Position numbers and translations under genes: made by a program
Shown here: positions 19,201-30,746 of the stretch, in pieces
How the letters are laid out: every line of letters begins with the position of its first letter
How positions within the stretch are numbered: position 1 is the first letter of the stretch
The notes under the pieces: generated by a model
Seen by the model: only the letters and a program-made list of their open reading frames with translations
Told to the model about the DNA's origin: nothing
Database searches by the model: none
Source of the DNA: Dastarcus helophoroides
Taxonomy: Eukaryota; Arthropoda; Insecta; Coleoptera; Bothrideridae
Direction: 5' to 3'
Assembly (NCBI GenBank): GCA_028583605.1
Contig: CM053337.1
Span: forward strand, 16,803,664 to 16,867,663
DNA: 64,000 bases

Positions 19201-22119
19201 CTTAGATTTCGATATTAATGTATATAAATTATATAAAACAAACGTTAAAGTGTTAAGTTTAAAACTGAAAATTTGGAAAAAAGTAGAAGCATTGAAAAAA
19301 CTCGGAATTTAGAAGAAAACATTTAAACTCGAATTTTCTGAAAAAAATCAAAATTTTGGATGTTCAAAGCTTACATTTCAATATTAATGTCCAAAAATTA
19401 TATAAAACAAACGTTAAGGTGTCAAGTTTTAAACTGAAAATCTAAAAAAAAGTAGAGACATCGAAAAAATTCGAAATTTAGGAGAAAACGTTTAAACTCA
19501 AAATTTCTTTAAAAAAATCGAAATTTTGGAATTTCAAAGCTTACATTTCGATAATAATGTCTAGAAATTATATAAAACGAACGCTAAAGTGTCAAGTTTA
19601 AAACTGAAAATTTAAGAAAAAGTAGAGACATCGAAAAAATTTAAAATTTAGAAGAAAACGTTTAAACTCAAAATTTCTGAAAGAAAATCGAAATTTTGGT
19701 ATTTCAAAGCTTACATTTCGATATTAATGTCTAGAAAGTATATAAAACGAACGTTAAAGTGTCAAGTTTTAAACTGGAAATTTGGGAAACAGTGGAGATA
19801 TCGAAAAAATTCGAAACTTAGAAGAAAACCTTTGAACCCAAAATTTCTGAAAAAAATCGAAATTTTGGAGTTTTCAAAGCTTAAATTTTGATATTAATGT
19901 CGGGAAATTATCTGTAACAAACGTCAAAAAGCCATACAAACTAAAAATTTGAGAATGAACTTGAAATATTGAAAAAAAAACTCGGAATTTAGACGAAAAG
20001 TCAAAGTTTCTGGAAAAAAAGTCGAAATTTCGAAGTTTAAGATCAAAAACGCAACTTTTCCCACACCTACACCTAAACTTCGTCCAATTTTAGAAAGCTG
20101 AAGATTTGAAAAGTCCAAATGTGTCAAAATGTCGAAATATTGAGTTTCTGCTTTAAAATAAAAATTTCGACAAGTTTTAGACTTTTTTTTTTAGTCGCTG
20201 ATAATCTCGAAATGTTTTCGCTTGCAGACATTTTTTACGTATGTGAAGCTGTTTTGCAATTTTAAGTTTAGTCTCTTAAATTTTCAAAATTTCGAGTTTC
20301 ATAATAAATTAAAAAACGGAAATACTCTAAGTGAGGTTATGATGCGTTTGCATGTTATAATTAAAGAGACAAAAATGGTCCCGTAAAATTGTTTGCTGAA
20401 GATGAAATGACATTTCATACTTCTGTAGGAAGCCTTGGATATGGATATACTATGGATATACGTATAATATTGATTCATGATTGAATATTAGATCTATATA
20501 CAGAATAGACCAATGGTACATAGAGCAAGAGTAGATTTGCTGAAGATGAAATGACATTTCATACTGCTGTAGCAAGCTGTGGATATGGATATACTATGGA
20601 TATACGTATAATATTGATTCATGAATGAATATTAGATCTATATACAGAATAGACCAATGGTACATAGAGCAAGAGTAGATTTTTCGTATAAAAATCCACC
20701 ATCGCTCTGTGTACCATTACTTATGGTCCAGTCTGTATATAATATATCTATATTTACTGTTTTGCTCCGTGGTTATTAATTTAACTGCAATGACAACAAC
20801 TTACAACATTTAGGGATTTTTGGTCGTCGGTTTTATCCAAACTGGAAGCATAGAGCGGAGCGTAGTGACCCACATAAGTCTCAAATGAACCGTGGAAGTC
20901 ATAAGCCATCACATTTATCATATCCAGTTGCCTATAATTCGACGATAAAGCCACAAATTCAACGTTCCTCGTCGAATACTCACTTTGACACCTCAGGAAT
21001 ATTATACGACGTATCAATCGAATTAATACCACCGGCAACAGCGGCTGTCAAAAGTAAACCCTTAGGGCCAAGCGCGGCCTTCAACTCGCCCAAAAGCGTC
21101 ACGAAATTCTCCACATCGCTGGGATCCCCCTCTCTCTGATTAGGATACTCCCAATCCAAATCGAACCCATCAAATCCGTACTTATCGATGAATTCGAGAA
21201 CTGTCTCCACCAGACGTTGGCGTTTCGTCGGATCTCCCGACACCTTCGAATACTTTTGTGAACCCTCGTTCCAACCGCCCATGCTGACCAAAATTTTCAA
21301 ATCCGGATTTTGGTCTTTGAGTTTCATCAAATTGTCGATTTCGTGCAGGCCGTCGGCCTCCCAACTGTCCAAGACGAGAAGGCTGCCGTCTTCTTGGAGG
21401 CCGACGAAGGCGTAATTGATGTGGGTGCACAGGTTGGGATCGGTCATGTTGGCGGGGAAGTTGCCGTTGCCCTGACGGTAGACCGTCCAGCTGGCGAAAT
21501 AGCAGACGATTCTTCCTAAAATCGAATCGGAGGCTAGCAAATTGGAAACCAAATTCTAAATTGGCCAGATCTTCGACCAAAGAGGTCAAGATTTTTAACC
21601 AAAGAGGTCAAGATTTTTTAGCAAAGAGGTCAAGATTTTTGACCAAAGAGGTCAAGAGTTTGGTTTGTGAGTTGCATCCACTTCAAGCCTTTGCTTCGTC
21701 AATGCTGACGACATCTTCAGAGCTGACAGTTGAATTTGATGCGGGTTCAATTCATAAATCAAGATTTCGAACCATAGACAGTTTTAGGTTAACCATAAAT
21801 TGATCTAAACGATAACTTTATCTAAACAATAACTTGAGCATTAATAAAAGTAACAAGCAACGTCAAAAATAAATGAGGCGGATTCAATAACTTCGAAAAT
21901 TGGGAAATATTTTGGGTACACAATGAAGGCTGACTCTAGTATCTTAATAAAAAATTGGTGCCTACATTTCCAAAACTACTTATTCAGTGTACCGTTTAAA
22001 TTAAATTTTACAACCCCCAAGAGGGCAACAAAAGAGGGAATAAACCATAAGTCACACTTACTGCTTTCTGCGCTTGATAGAGCCAAAAAGGCGAACGTTG
22101 CCACAAGGATGATCCTCAT
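13244..22119 (-). CDS. Chitinase B (GH18, secreted), intact, with a 6.8-kb satellite-filled intron
   Basis: Minus-strand exons: 22062-22119, 20984-21515, 20805-20931, 13827-14012, 13244-13510; 389 residues. The signal peptide is MRIILVATFAFLALSSAES. Seen: SMGG at 97-100, catalytic D135-x-x-D138-x-D140-x-E142, MAYDF at 205-209, WSLDTDDF from W356, and an NMT sequon at 42. Exon phases (1, 2, 0, 0) and the lengths 532/127/186 match the paralogues, which is why the pieces at 20.8-22.1 kb and 13.2-14.0 kb are joined as one gene: the 5' part stops at the intron 3 donor and the 3' part begins at the intron 3 acceptor. The last exon is 267 nt rather than 252, adding residues at the acidic C-terminus (ending ESVDDM). 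A Met at 22164 is in frame but lies upstream of the expected transcription start, so 22119 is preferred. No chitin-binding domain. Confidence 0.93.
13678..13770. repeat. Interspersed repeat R2, copy 2
   Basis: Reads gacgagatctaacaagatcg, aaaccgttctttggttt and aataaatgttcataacctat in the same order as copies at 5920-6062 and 22736-22836. It lies in intron 4 of chitinase B (13511-13826), the homologous intron to that holding copy 1 in chitinase A. Confidence 0.75.
13997..14028 (-). other. Exon 4 acceptor region of chitinase B and its displaced copy
   Basis: The 32 bp spanning the exon 4 acceptor (gtttgacgccggcagccttt then aaatcgataaaa) recur at 14679-14710 with one C-to-T change. The copy sits 682 bp upstream in transcript sense and still offers an AG, so it is a decoy acceptor. 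The segment between them is the 14.1-14.65 kb array. Confidence 0.8.
14100..14660. repeat. About 130-bp tandem array in chitinase B intron 3
   Basis: The words gaatgttttctcattggaga and tatgcaccaaaaatagaaaa recur near 14211, 14291, 14420 and 14551. The full period is 129-131 bp with one shorter unit of 80 bp. Bases 14710-14900 hold a short tandem of gatcgatgatgaaattgaat followed by AT-rich sequence. Confidence 0.85.
14900..16520. repeat. Degenerate about 240-bp satellite in chitinase B intron 3
   Basis: The pattern ctttgaggttttgctttt, then gcataaatttggagttttgc, then tttaatcttaacgtgtcgtc recurs near 15300, 15560, 16020, 16260 and 16500. It is interrupted at 15748-15953 by an unrelated insertion. 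Confidence 0.78.
15748..15953. mobile_element. 206-bp insertion with 5-bp target duplication (solo-LTR-like)
   Basis: Flanked by the direct repeat AATCC (15743-15747 and 15954-15958). Removing the insert plus one copy restores the satellite word seen elsewhere (tttaatctcaacatgtcgtc and variants). The insert begins TGTTGAAAATATC and ends GATATTTTATA, imperfect inverted ends. A 5-bp duplication and a TG start fit a solo LTR of a Ty1/copia-type element; a small DNA element is an alternative. Confidence 0.65.
16530..19950. repeat. About 171-bp satellite, about 20 units, in chitinase B intron 3
   Basis: Units carry caaagcttacatttcgatat, gaacgttaaagtgtcaagtt and tagagacatcgaaaaaattc, repeating every 165-175 bp from 16656 onward. 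Some longer segments repeat as blocks (for example 18690-19020 resembles 19170-19560), pointing to unequal exchange. Bases 19950-20390 are degenerate and AT-rich. Confidence 0.9.
20391..20760. repeat. 142-bp direct duplication followed by an inverted piece, chitinase B intron 3
   Basis: ttgctgaagatgaaatgaca begins two near-identical copies (about 20391 and 20533), each ending tagagcaagagtagattt. Next comes an inverted relative (gctctgtgtaccattactta, then ggtccagtctgtatataata), which can pair with the preceding copy as a hairpin. This looks like a small transposon relic. Exon 3 of chitinase B begins 45 bp further on. Confidence 0.75.
21566..21665. repeat. 23-24 bp minisatellite in chitinase B intron 1
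   Basis: Four copies of ccaaagaggtcaagattttt with small variations. The remainder of intron 1 (21516-22061) is unique sequence with no other feature seen. Confidence 0.85.
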
Positions 22120-22173
22120 GCTATCCCCTGGACCAAATCTTGTACTCAACTGCAAGTGATTCATATGCGTTTT

Positions 22174-22183
22174 CTATTTATAG
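22174..22183 (-). promoter_or_regulatory. TATA box of chitinase B
   Basis: CTATAAATAG on the minus strand. Initiation about 30 bp downstream, near the GCAGT at about 22148-22152, places the upstream in-frame ATG at 22164 outside the mRNA and supports the start at 22119. Confidence 0.65.
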
Positions 22184-22735
22184 ACAATATAATCTACATT
22201 TTTTTACGCTGGGGTCGTCATATAAGCAGATGACTCAAAAAAAAATCGAGTGTGTTTACTGCGTTATCTGATTTTTTTTTAAAATTAAGCAAATTTGCTC
22301 TTCGCTAGTTTCAAGAGGAAACACTCAAAGTTTTTGGCATTTTTATTATATCTGTGGCTAAACCTTGCATCTCGATAAACAAAAGTTCGATTTGAATATA
22401 AATGACAATTCTTTTGTAAACAGTGTGTCACGCATTTTGCACATAAAATAGATAAAAGACGTGAATGTACTGCGATAACACATTTTTAAGGACGACGCTG
22501 TTTCAAACCTGTGCATCCATTAAAAAACCTACAAATAATTAAAATTCAGGCATAACAAGACGTAGTTATCGTGGAGCGTTTTGGACAATCTATAAACATG
22601 AATTTTGGGGGTGTAAAATGCTTCGTGAATTTTGTACAGACATTTTTCAATTTTTTGAATTTTGTACAAACATTTTTCTGAAGATTTCATAAAATAAAAA
22701 ATTAGTTCTAATGCACAGACCAATAGCTTTGATAT

Positions 22736-22836
22736 CGACGAGATCTAACAAGAACGAAACCGGTCTTGGGTTTCCAAACTTCGAATCTAATAAATGTTCA
22801 AACCTATTGGTCTGTGTATAAGAATCCTCGTCTTCT
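22736..22836. repeat. Interspersed repeat R2, copy 3
   Basis: gacgagatctaacaagaacg, aaaccggtcttgggtttcca and caaacctattggtctgtgta in order, in the upstream flank of chitinase B. It matches copies at 5920-6062 and 13678-13770. Confidence 0.75.
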
Positions 22837-23159
22837 GGGGACTTTCCTAGAGAGCAACCGCTTCGCTAGGTGGCAGTGTTTCAACTGTTGGTAATTCAGC
22901 TACCTATGATTCACTATACGCGCCTGGGGGGGCTTAGGTTGCATTCTACTTGCATAAAAAATTAGTAACGAGCCTAAATACATTAGGCAGCTAAGCACAA
23001 AAATTAATGAATAGAAAAAAATCCGAAATTTTCAAAGAAAAATGTTCCAAAATGCTGCCACTTGAAGAAAACCTGGTCGCACATTAAAATAAAAGAAAAA
23101 GCAAATTAAAGCTCGAGGTTTTTAATTTTTAACACTTTTGTTCAAAATTTTCTAACGTT

Positions 23160-26100
23160 GGCAACTTTCGAGTATTTAAGAAAACCACCGGAAAAATATT
23201 TCAAAATTTAGACTTTTCTTAAAGATCTACGAATTTTAATATTTTTTTCCAGAGTTTGTTTCTACCTTTTTTGTCGTTATTTCCATTAATTACACATTTT
23301 TAATATTTTTATTTAAAATGTTTGCTTTTTTCACGTCGTTACCAAAATTTTATTTATATAAAATCAAAATTTTACAAACGCGTAGAAAGGACATCGATAA
23401 AAACAAAAATTTTAGAAACCTTTACTCTTTTTTCGAAATTTTGACGTTAATATTGAAATTTAGAGTTTTCTCTCGAAACTTAGACTTTTTTCTCGAAATT
23501 TCGACTCTTTTTACAAAATTTTGACTTTTTCCTCAAAATTCCGACGTTTCTGACGAAATTTCCGACGTTTCTGTCAAAATTTCGATTTTTTCCTCGATAT
23601 TTTGACTTTTTTCTAGAAATTTAAACTTTTTCTCAAAATTTTGATTTTTTTCTCGAAATTTCGACTCTTTTCAAGAAATTTTGACCTTTTGGTCAAAATT
23701 TCGATGTTTTTATTAAAATTTCGAATTTTTCCTCGATATTTCGCTTTTTTTCTGGAAATTTCAACTTTTTTCTCAAAATGTTGATTTTTTTCTCGAAATT
23801 TCGACTCTTTTCAAGAAATTTTGACCTTTTCATCAAAATTCCGATGTTTCTATTAAAATTTCGAATTTTTCCTCGATATTTCGAATTTTTCTTAGAAACT
23901 TCAACTTTTTTCTCGAAATTTTGATTTTTTCTCGAAATTTCGACTCTTTTTACAAAATTTTGACATTTTCCTCAAAATTCCGACGTTTCTGTCGAAATTT
24001 TCCGACGTTTCTGTCAAAATTTCGATTTTTTTCCTCGATATTTCGCTTTTTCCCTGGAAATTTCAACTTTTTTCTCAAAATGTTGATTTTTTTTCTCGAA
24101 ATTTCGACTCTTTTCAAGAAATTTTGAGCTTTTGTTCAAAATTCCGATGTTTTTATTAAAATTTCGAATTTTTCCTCGATATTTCGAATTTTTCTTAGAA
24201 ACTTCAACTTTTTTCTCGAAATTTTGATTTTTTCTCAAAATTTCGATTTTTTCCTCGATATTTCGCTTTTTTTCTGGAAATTTCAACTTTTTTCTCAAAA
24301 TGTTGATTTTTTTCTCGAAATTTCGACTCTTTTCAAGAAATTTTGACCTTTTCATCAAAATTCCGATGTTTCTATTAAAATTTCGAATTTTTCCTCGATA
24401 TTTCGAATTTTTCTTAGAAACTTCAACTTTTTTCTCGAAATTTTGATTTTTTCTCGAAATTTCGACTTTTTTGACGAAATGTTGACTTTTTCTCAAAATT
24501 CCAACGTTTCTGTCGAAATTTAGATTTTTTCCTTGATATTTCGACTTTTTCTTAGACTTTTCTCTCGAAATGTTGATTTTTTTCTCGAAATTTCGACTTT
24601 TTTGACGAAATTTTGACTTTTTCTCAAAATTCCAACGTTTCTGTCGAAATTTAGATTTTTTCCTCGATATTTCGACTTTTTTTTAGAAATTTAAACTTTT
24701 TTCTCAAAATTTTGATATTTTTCTCTTGAAATTTCGATTTTTTGCTCGAATTTCGATTTTTTTCTCGAAATTTCGACTCTTCATGTAATTTCGACTTTTT
24801 GCTCAAAATTCCAACTTTCCTATTGAAATTGCGATTTTTTCCTCGATATTTCGACTGTTTCCGAGAAATTTCAACTTTTTTCTTGCAATTTTGATTTTTT
24901 TCTTAAAATTCCGACTCTTTTGAAGAAATTTTGACTTTTTCCTCAAAATTCCAACGTTTTTATCGAAATTTAGATTTTTTCTCGATATTTCCACTTTTTC
25001 TTAGAAATTTCAACTTTTTTCTCAAAATTTTGATATTTTTCTCTTGAAATTTCGAATTTTTTGCTCGAAATTTCGATTTTTTTCTCGAAATTTCGACTCT
25101 TCATGTAATTTCGACTTTTTGCTCAAAATTCCAGCTTTCCTATTGAAATTGCGATTTTTTCCTCGATATTTCGACTGTTTCCGCGAAATTTCAACTTTTT
25201 TCTTGAAATTTTGATTTTTTTTCTTAAAATTCCGACTCTTTTGAAGAAATTTTGACTTTTTTCTCAAAATTCCAACGTTTTTATCGAAATTTCGATGTTT
25301 TCTCGATATTTTCACTTTTTCTTAGAAATTTCAACTTGTTTCTCGAAATTTTGATTTTTTCTCTCGAAATTTCGGTTTTTTTCTCGAAATTTCGGTTTTT
25401 TTCTCGAAATTTCGATTTTTTTCTCGAAATTTCGACTCTTCATGTAATTTCGACTTTTTACTCAAAACTCCAACTTTCCTATTGAAATTGCGATTTTTTC
25501 CTCGATATTTCGACTGTTTCCGCGAAATTTCAACTTTTTTCTTGAAATTTTGATTTTTTTTCTTAAAATTCCGACTCTTTTGAAGAAATTTTGACTTTTT
25601 CCTCAAAATTCCGACGTTTTTATCGAAATTTAGATTTTTTTCGATATTTCCACTTTTTCTTAGAAATTTCAACTTGTTTCTCGTAATTTTGATTTTTTCT
25701 CTCGAAATTTCGGTTTTTTTCTCGAAATTTCGATTTTTTTCTCGAAATTTCGACTCTTCATGTAATTTCGACTTTTTACTCAAAACTCCAACTTTCCTAT
25801 TGAAATTGCGATTTTTTCCTCGATATTTCGACTGTTTCCAAGAAATTTCAACTTTTTTCTTGAAATTTTGATTTTTTTCTTAAAATTCCGACTCTTTTGA
25901 AGAAATTTTGACTTTTTCCTCAAAGTTCCGACGCTTTTATCGAAATTTCGATGTTTTCTCGATATTTTCACTTTTTCTTAGAAATTTCAACTTGTTTCTC
26001 GAAATTTTGATTTTTTCTCTCGAAATTTCGGTTTTTTTCTCGAATTTCGATTTTTTCTCGAAATTTCGACTTTTTTGACGAAATTTTGACTTTTTCTCAA

Positions 26101-28390
26101 AATTCCAACGTTTCTGTCGAAATTTAGATTTTTTCCTCGATATTTCGACTTTTTTCTAGAAATTTAAACTTTTTTCTCAAAATTTTGACATTTTTCTTTT
26201 AAAATTTCGATTTTTTGCTCGAAATTTCGAAATTTCTCTCGAAATTTCGACTCTTCATGTAATTTCGACTTTTTGCTCAAAATTCCAACTTTGCTATTGA
26301 AATTGCGATTTTTTTCCTTGATATTTCGACTGTTTTCGCCAAATTTCAACTTTTTTCTTGAAATTTTGATTTTTTTCCTAAAATTCCGACTGTTTTGAAG
26401 AAATTTTGACTTTTTCCTTAAAATTTTGACTTTTTTCCTAAAGTTTTGACTTTTATCCCAAAATTTCAACTTTCATCCCAAATTTCTAACTTTTTTCTTG
26501 AAATTTAAACTTCAAATTCAGAAATCTGACATTTTTCTGAAATTTATCTCATAATTTCTACTTGAAACTTTAAATTTCAAATTTTTTCTTGAAATTTCGA
26601 CTTTTACCTTAAAATTTCGACTATTTTCTCAAAAGTGATTTCAAAATTTTGACTTTTTTTTAAAATTGCGTCTTTTTCCCCAAAATTTTGACTTTCATCT
26701 CCAAATTTTCGACTTTTTTCTCAAAATTTTAACTTCAAATTTCAAATTTTGACTTTAAATTCAAAATTTTGAATTTTTTCTTAAATTTATCTCAAAATTT
26801 CTATTTGAAACACAAAATTTTGACTTTTTTCTCGAAATTTTGACTTTTATCTTAAAATTTCGACCATTATCCTAAAACTGATTTCAAAATTTTAAGTTTT
26901 TGTTGTTTTTTCGACTTATTTCCCAAAATTTTAACTTTCATTTTAAATTTTTGACTTTTTTCTCGAAATTTTGACTTCAAATTCCATATTTTGACTTTTT
27001 TTAAAAATTTATCTCAAAATTTTTACTTCAAACTAAAAATTTCGAATTTTTTCTTGAAATTTTGACTTTTATCTTAAAATTTCGAGTATTCTTTCAAAAC
27101 CAATTTCAAAATTTTGACTTTTTTCTTGAAATTTTGACTTTTTGCCTAAAATTTCGACTTTCATTTCAAATTTTCGACTTTTTTCTCGAAATTTTGACTT
27201 CAAATTCCAAATTTTGAAGTTTTTTCTCAAATTTATCTCAAAATTTCTACCTGAAACTCAAAATTTCGAGTTTTTTTTGAAATTTCGACTTTTATTTTAA
27301 AATTTTGAATATTTTCCCAAAACTGATGTCAAATTTTTGACTTTTTCTTGAAATTTTGACTTCAAATTCCAAATTTTGACATTTTCTCAAATTTATCTCG
27401 GAATTTCTACTTGAAACTTAAAATTACGACTTTTTTCTTAAAATTTTAACTTTTATCCTAAAATTTCGACTATTTTTCTAAAACTGATTTTAAAATTTTA
27501 ACTTTTTTCTTGAAATTTCGACTTATTTCCCAAAATTTCGACTTTCATTTCACATTTTCGACCTTTTTCCCGAAATTTTGACTTCAAATTTAAAATTTTG
27601 AGTTTTTTCTCGAAATATCTACTTGAAACGCAAAATTTTAACTTTTTTCCTTAAAATTTAGACTTTTAATCATAAAATTTTGACTATTTTTCCAAAATTG
27701 ATTTTAAAAGTTTGACTTTTTTCTTAAAATTTCGACTTTTTCCCAAAATTTTAACTTTCATTTTAAATTTTCGACTTTTTTCTCGAAATTTTGTTTTCAA
27801 ATTCTAATTTTTAGCTTTTTTCTTAAATTTATCTTGGAATTTTTACTTCAAACTAAAAATTTAGACTATTTTCTGGAAATATTGACTTTTATCCTAAAAT
27901 GTTGACTTTTATCTTAAAATGTTGGCTTTTATCTTAAAATTTCGACTATTTTCCCAAAACTGATCTCAAAATTTCGACTTTTTTCTGAAAATTAAGTTCG
28001 AAATTTGGACTTTTTCTTAAAATTTTTTGATTAAAGTCAAAATTTTAAGTGTCATCTCAAAATTTTGTTTTAACTCGAAATTTCGACTTTTTCTTTGAAC
28101 CGTCGACTTTAATCTCGAAATGTCTTCCTTAAATTCGAAATTTTAACATTTTTCTCGAAATTTCAACTTCTTTCCTAAAATTTCGACTTGTTTCTAGAAA
28201 TTAATCTTGGAATTTCAACATTAAACTTGAAATTTTGACCTTTTATTCAAAACTTTCGCGATTTTACCCGAAAATTCCGAGATTAAAGTCGAAATTTCAA
28301 CTTTGATTTCGAAATTTTGACTTTTTTTTGAAAATTTCGATTAATATCTCAAAATGTCAAGAAAAAAGTCGAAATTTTGAAAATTAAAAA
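23160..28390. repeat. Short-unit satellite (ttctcgaaatttcgac type) with local 310-350 bp higher-order units
   Basis: Built from about 20-bp words such as tttttctcgaaatttcgac. In the 24.7-26.3 kb part, cttcatgtaatttcgac recurs near 24780, 25089, 25437, 25756 and 26254, marking larger units of about 310-350 bp. The long open frames here (Lys/Phe/Arg/Asn only) are products of the repeat, not genes. Confidence 0.88.
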
Positions 28391-28460
28391 TAGAAACTAC
28401 TGAACGCACCTTACTGCCAACTGTCTATATTGTTAGGAAAGGAGTGCGCTAGAACGCAAC

Positions 28461-29162
28461 CAGTGTTGCCAACCCGAAAATATCTATTTCTGTCACGCCG
28501 AACAAAAAATCCTGCTATTTGTGCGCAAAACCTGCTACCCACTCTTGAATCTTTTATAAACAAAGTTGTTACACATATGGTACGCACGACGGATCTTCTC
28601 CCGTACGACACAACAATAGTTGTTTGATTAGCAACGGAAAGAAGTTCATTGTCAATCAAGTAAGACATTTGTTTGTCTGGATTTGCAGAATGAAACTAAC
28701 TGCTTAACAAAAATAAAATATATCTTGTGAAATGCCAAATCAATATTAGAACTATTCACCTTCTTTAGGTTGGCATTGCATTGTTCTATGTTTGCTAAAA
28801 ATGTCAAATGTCAATCAATAATAATTTTTAATAAAACAGTCAGTCATGCAGTAAGAAGTTTCTCTATGCAATATATTAAAAGAATCCAGCATCCTGCCTA
28901 AAAGCTATTCCACTCATCAAAATTAACAACAATATACAATTTATAGCTGAAGAGAAAAGAACTGCACTACGTTATTTGGGTTTATGTTGATTGTACAGGT
29001 ACTGAAATATTCAAATTAGATATACATGCATATTATGTCCGAATTAGAGATTTTAGCAAAATCCCGTTACAATCTGTCTAATTTAAAAAACCTTCCGGCT
29101 ACATGCTACGAGCATCAAAATTCTGCTACTGTAGCAGAATTCTGCTACGGTTGGCAACACTG
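28461..29162. mobile_element. 702-bp nonautonomous hAT-like element with 8-bp target duplication
   Basis: The ends are inverted: CAGTGTTGCCAACCCG at the left and CGGTTGGCAACACTG at the right. Both are flanked by the 8-bp direct repeat AACGCAAC (28453-28460 and 29163-29170). An 8-bp duplication with ends starting CAG fits the hAT superfamily. No transposase is encoded; a subterminal palindrome ttctgctactgtagcagaa lies near the right end. The two target duplications are identical, so the insertion is probably young. Confidence 0.85.
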
Positions 29163-29229
29163 AACGCAACTGTCATCTGCCTAACTTAACCACAGAGTCT
29201 AGAAATGTCGAGACAAGAAGACTATATAG

Positions 29230-30350
29230 ACTTCTTGTGACGAGATTAAAGTCAAAATTTCGACTATAAACTCGAAATATCGACTTTAATCGCGACATTT
29301 CACAAAAAAAATCGAAATTTCAAGAATAAAGTGGAAATTTCGAGATTAAAGTCGAAATCTTGCCGCTTATCTTGTAATTTCTAGAAAAAAAAAGTTGAAG
29401 TCTCAAGTTTAAATTCGAAATTTCGAGATTTAAGTCGAAACCTTGAGAAAAAAGTCGAAATATTCGCGATTAAATTTAAATTTCTTGTTTGTCAATTGAT
29501 GTACCTTCTACGTCTTCGTAAACTTTTCTAATTAATGACAAAATTTCGAAAAGCAAAATTTCGAGAGAGCGAAATTTCGAGAAGGCGAAATTTCGAAAAG
29601 GCGAAATTTAGAGAAGGCGAAATTTCGAGAAGGCGAAATTTGAAGGACGAAAATTCAAAAACAAAATCGAAATTGTAATTGTGCGAAATTGAAATTTCAA
29701 GTAGATTCTTCGAAATTTTAATCCAATTCGGATAAAAAGGTGGTAAAAAGGAGTACTTTCTAGAAAATCAACACTTTTTTTTAATCCAAATAGGATTAAA
29801 AATTCGAAGAAACCACCAACCAGAAAATGGGAATATTGGAAAACCTTTAAAGATAATTAAAAAATGTCACAAATTTGTAACGTATTCAAGAAAATGTTGA
29901 GAAACATCCAGAATTCAAAATACAACTTCGAATTTCAAAATTTTGGTGTAGAATTTCTTACTTTTCAAAATGTGAAAACAACATTTTTATTTTTTCACTT
30001 AAAAGATTAAATAAGTCGATTTTTCTTAGGTTTTGTATTAAAACTTTTAATTTTGTGCCTGCAATGATGTCAAAATGTCGACGAGACTTTCAAAAATCTG
30101 ACATTTTTGAAAATTCAAGTAAAAAAAGTTCAAGTTTAAACTGAGACAGGAAAAAATACAATTTCGAAACTTTCAAAATTTTTAAAAAATCAACGAAACA
30201 AAAAACACATCAAGGCAAAAAAATTACACAATTTTGCTTTTAAATCACTTTATTGAAGTATATTAAGTCAGATTATTTGATAAAGTCAAGTAGATGGTCA
30301 GTTAAGGTCAGATCAGACTAGAATTTAAAGTCCTAGAACAAGAAGACTGT
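29230..30350. repeat. Degenerate satellite and short tandem upstream of foldback copy 3
   Basis: 29540-29650 is a tandem of cgaaatttcgagaagg (about 16 bp). The rest is degenerate AAATTTCGA-rich sequence fading into unique AT-rich DNA after 29700. No gene seen. Confidence 0.7.
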
Positions 30351-30368
30351 AAATTTATTTATTTTTTT

Positions 30369-30538
30369 GGTGGAACGGACTGGTCCTTGGTTATCTTTAA
30401 AAATTGAAATACAAATCTTGTCAGTATCTCTCTTGGCAGCTTAGCTATCGAAACGGGTTAGAGCAACCTCTGTTGTGTTTTTTAATCTTTCTTGGTTTCA
30501 GGGGACAAGATTTGTATTTCAGTTGTTGTAAATTTATA
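30369..30538. mobile_element. Foldback element R1, copy 3
   Basis: The left arm ggtggaacggactggtcctt, then atctttaaaaattgaaatac, is joined after a short loop to an inverted arm (tcgaaacgggttagagcaac to caagatttgtatttcag). It lies downstream of the 3' end of chitinase C. Confidence 0.78.
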
Positions 30539-30746
30539 GTTTTCTCGTCCTAGAGAAAAAAATGTTCAATAACGTAGCAGCTACGAATTCTAATTTGAAG
30601 TTTGCAAGGATATTGAAAAAAACAACTCAATTAATTTACTTATTTTATTTTTGAATGGAACCATAGATCAATAACGGAATATTTTTTTAAATCAGTAATA
30701 AAATATTTATGTACGAATCTACATTGTAGAAATAAATAGATGAAAT

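Noticed and set aside
22119..22164. Upstream in-frame ATG adding 15 residues to chitinase B
   Set aside because: It is only about 10 bp from the TATA box, so it should lie before the transcription start, and it would push the hydrophobic signal segment inward.
24014..26469. Several long minus-strand open frames (97-160 codons) rich in Lys, Phe, Arg and Asn
   Set aside because: They are translations of the short-unit satellite, with no stop codons by chance of the repeat phase, and show no domain, no codon bias and the same peptide words in cycles.
28411..28668. 85-codon minus-strand frame
   Set aside because: It lies across the left end of the hAT-like element and its flank, with no resemblance to transposase or any other family.
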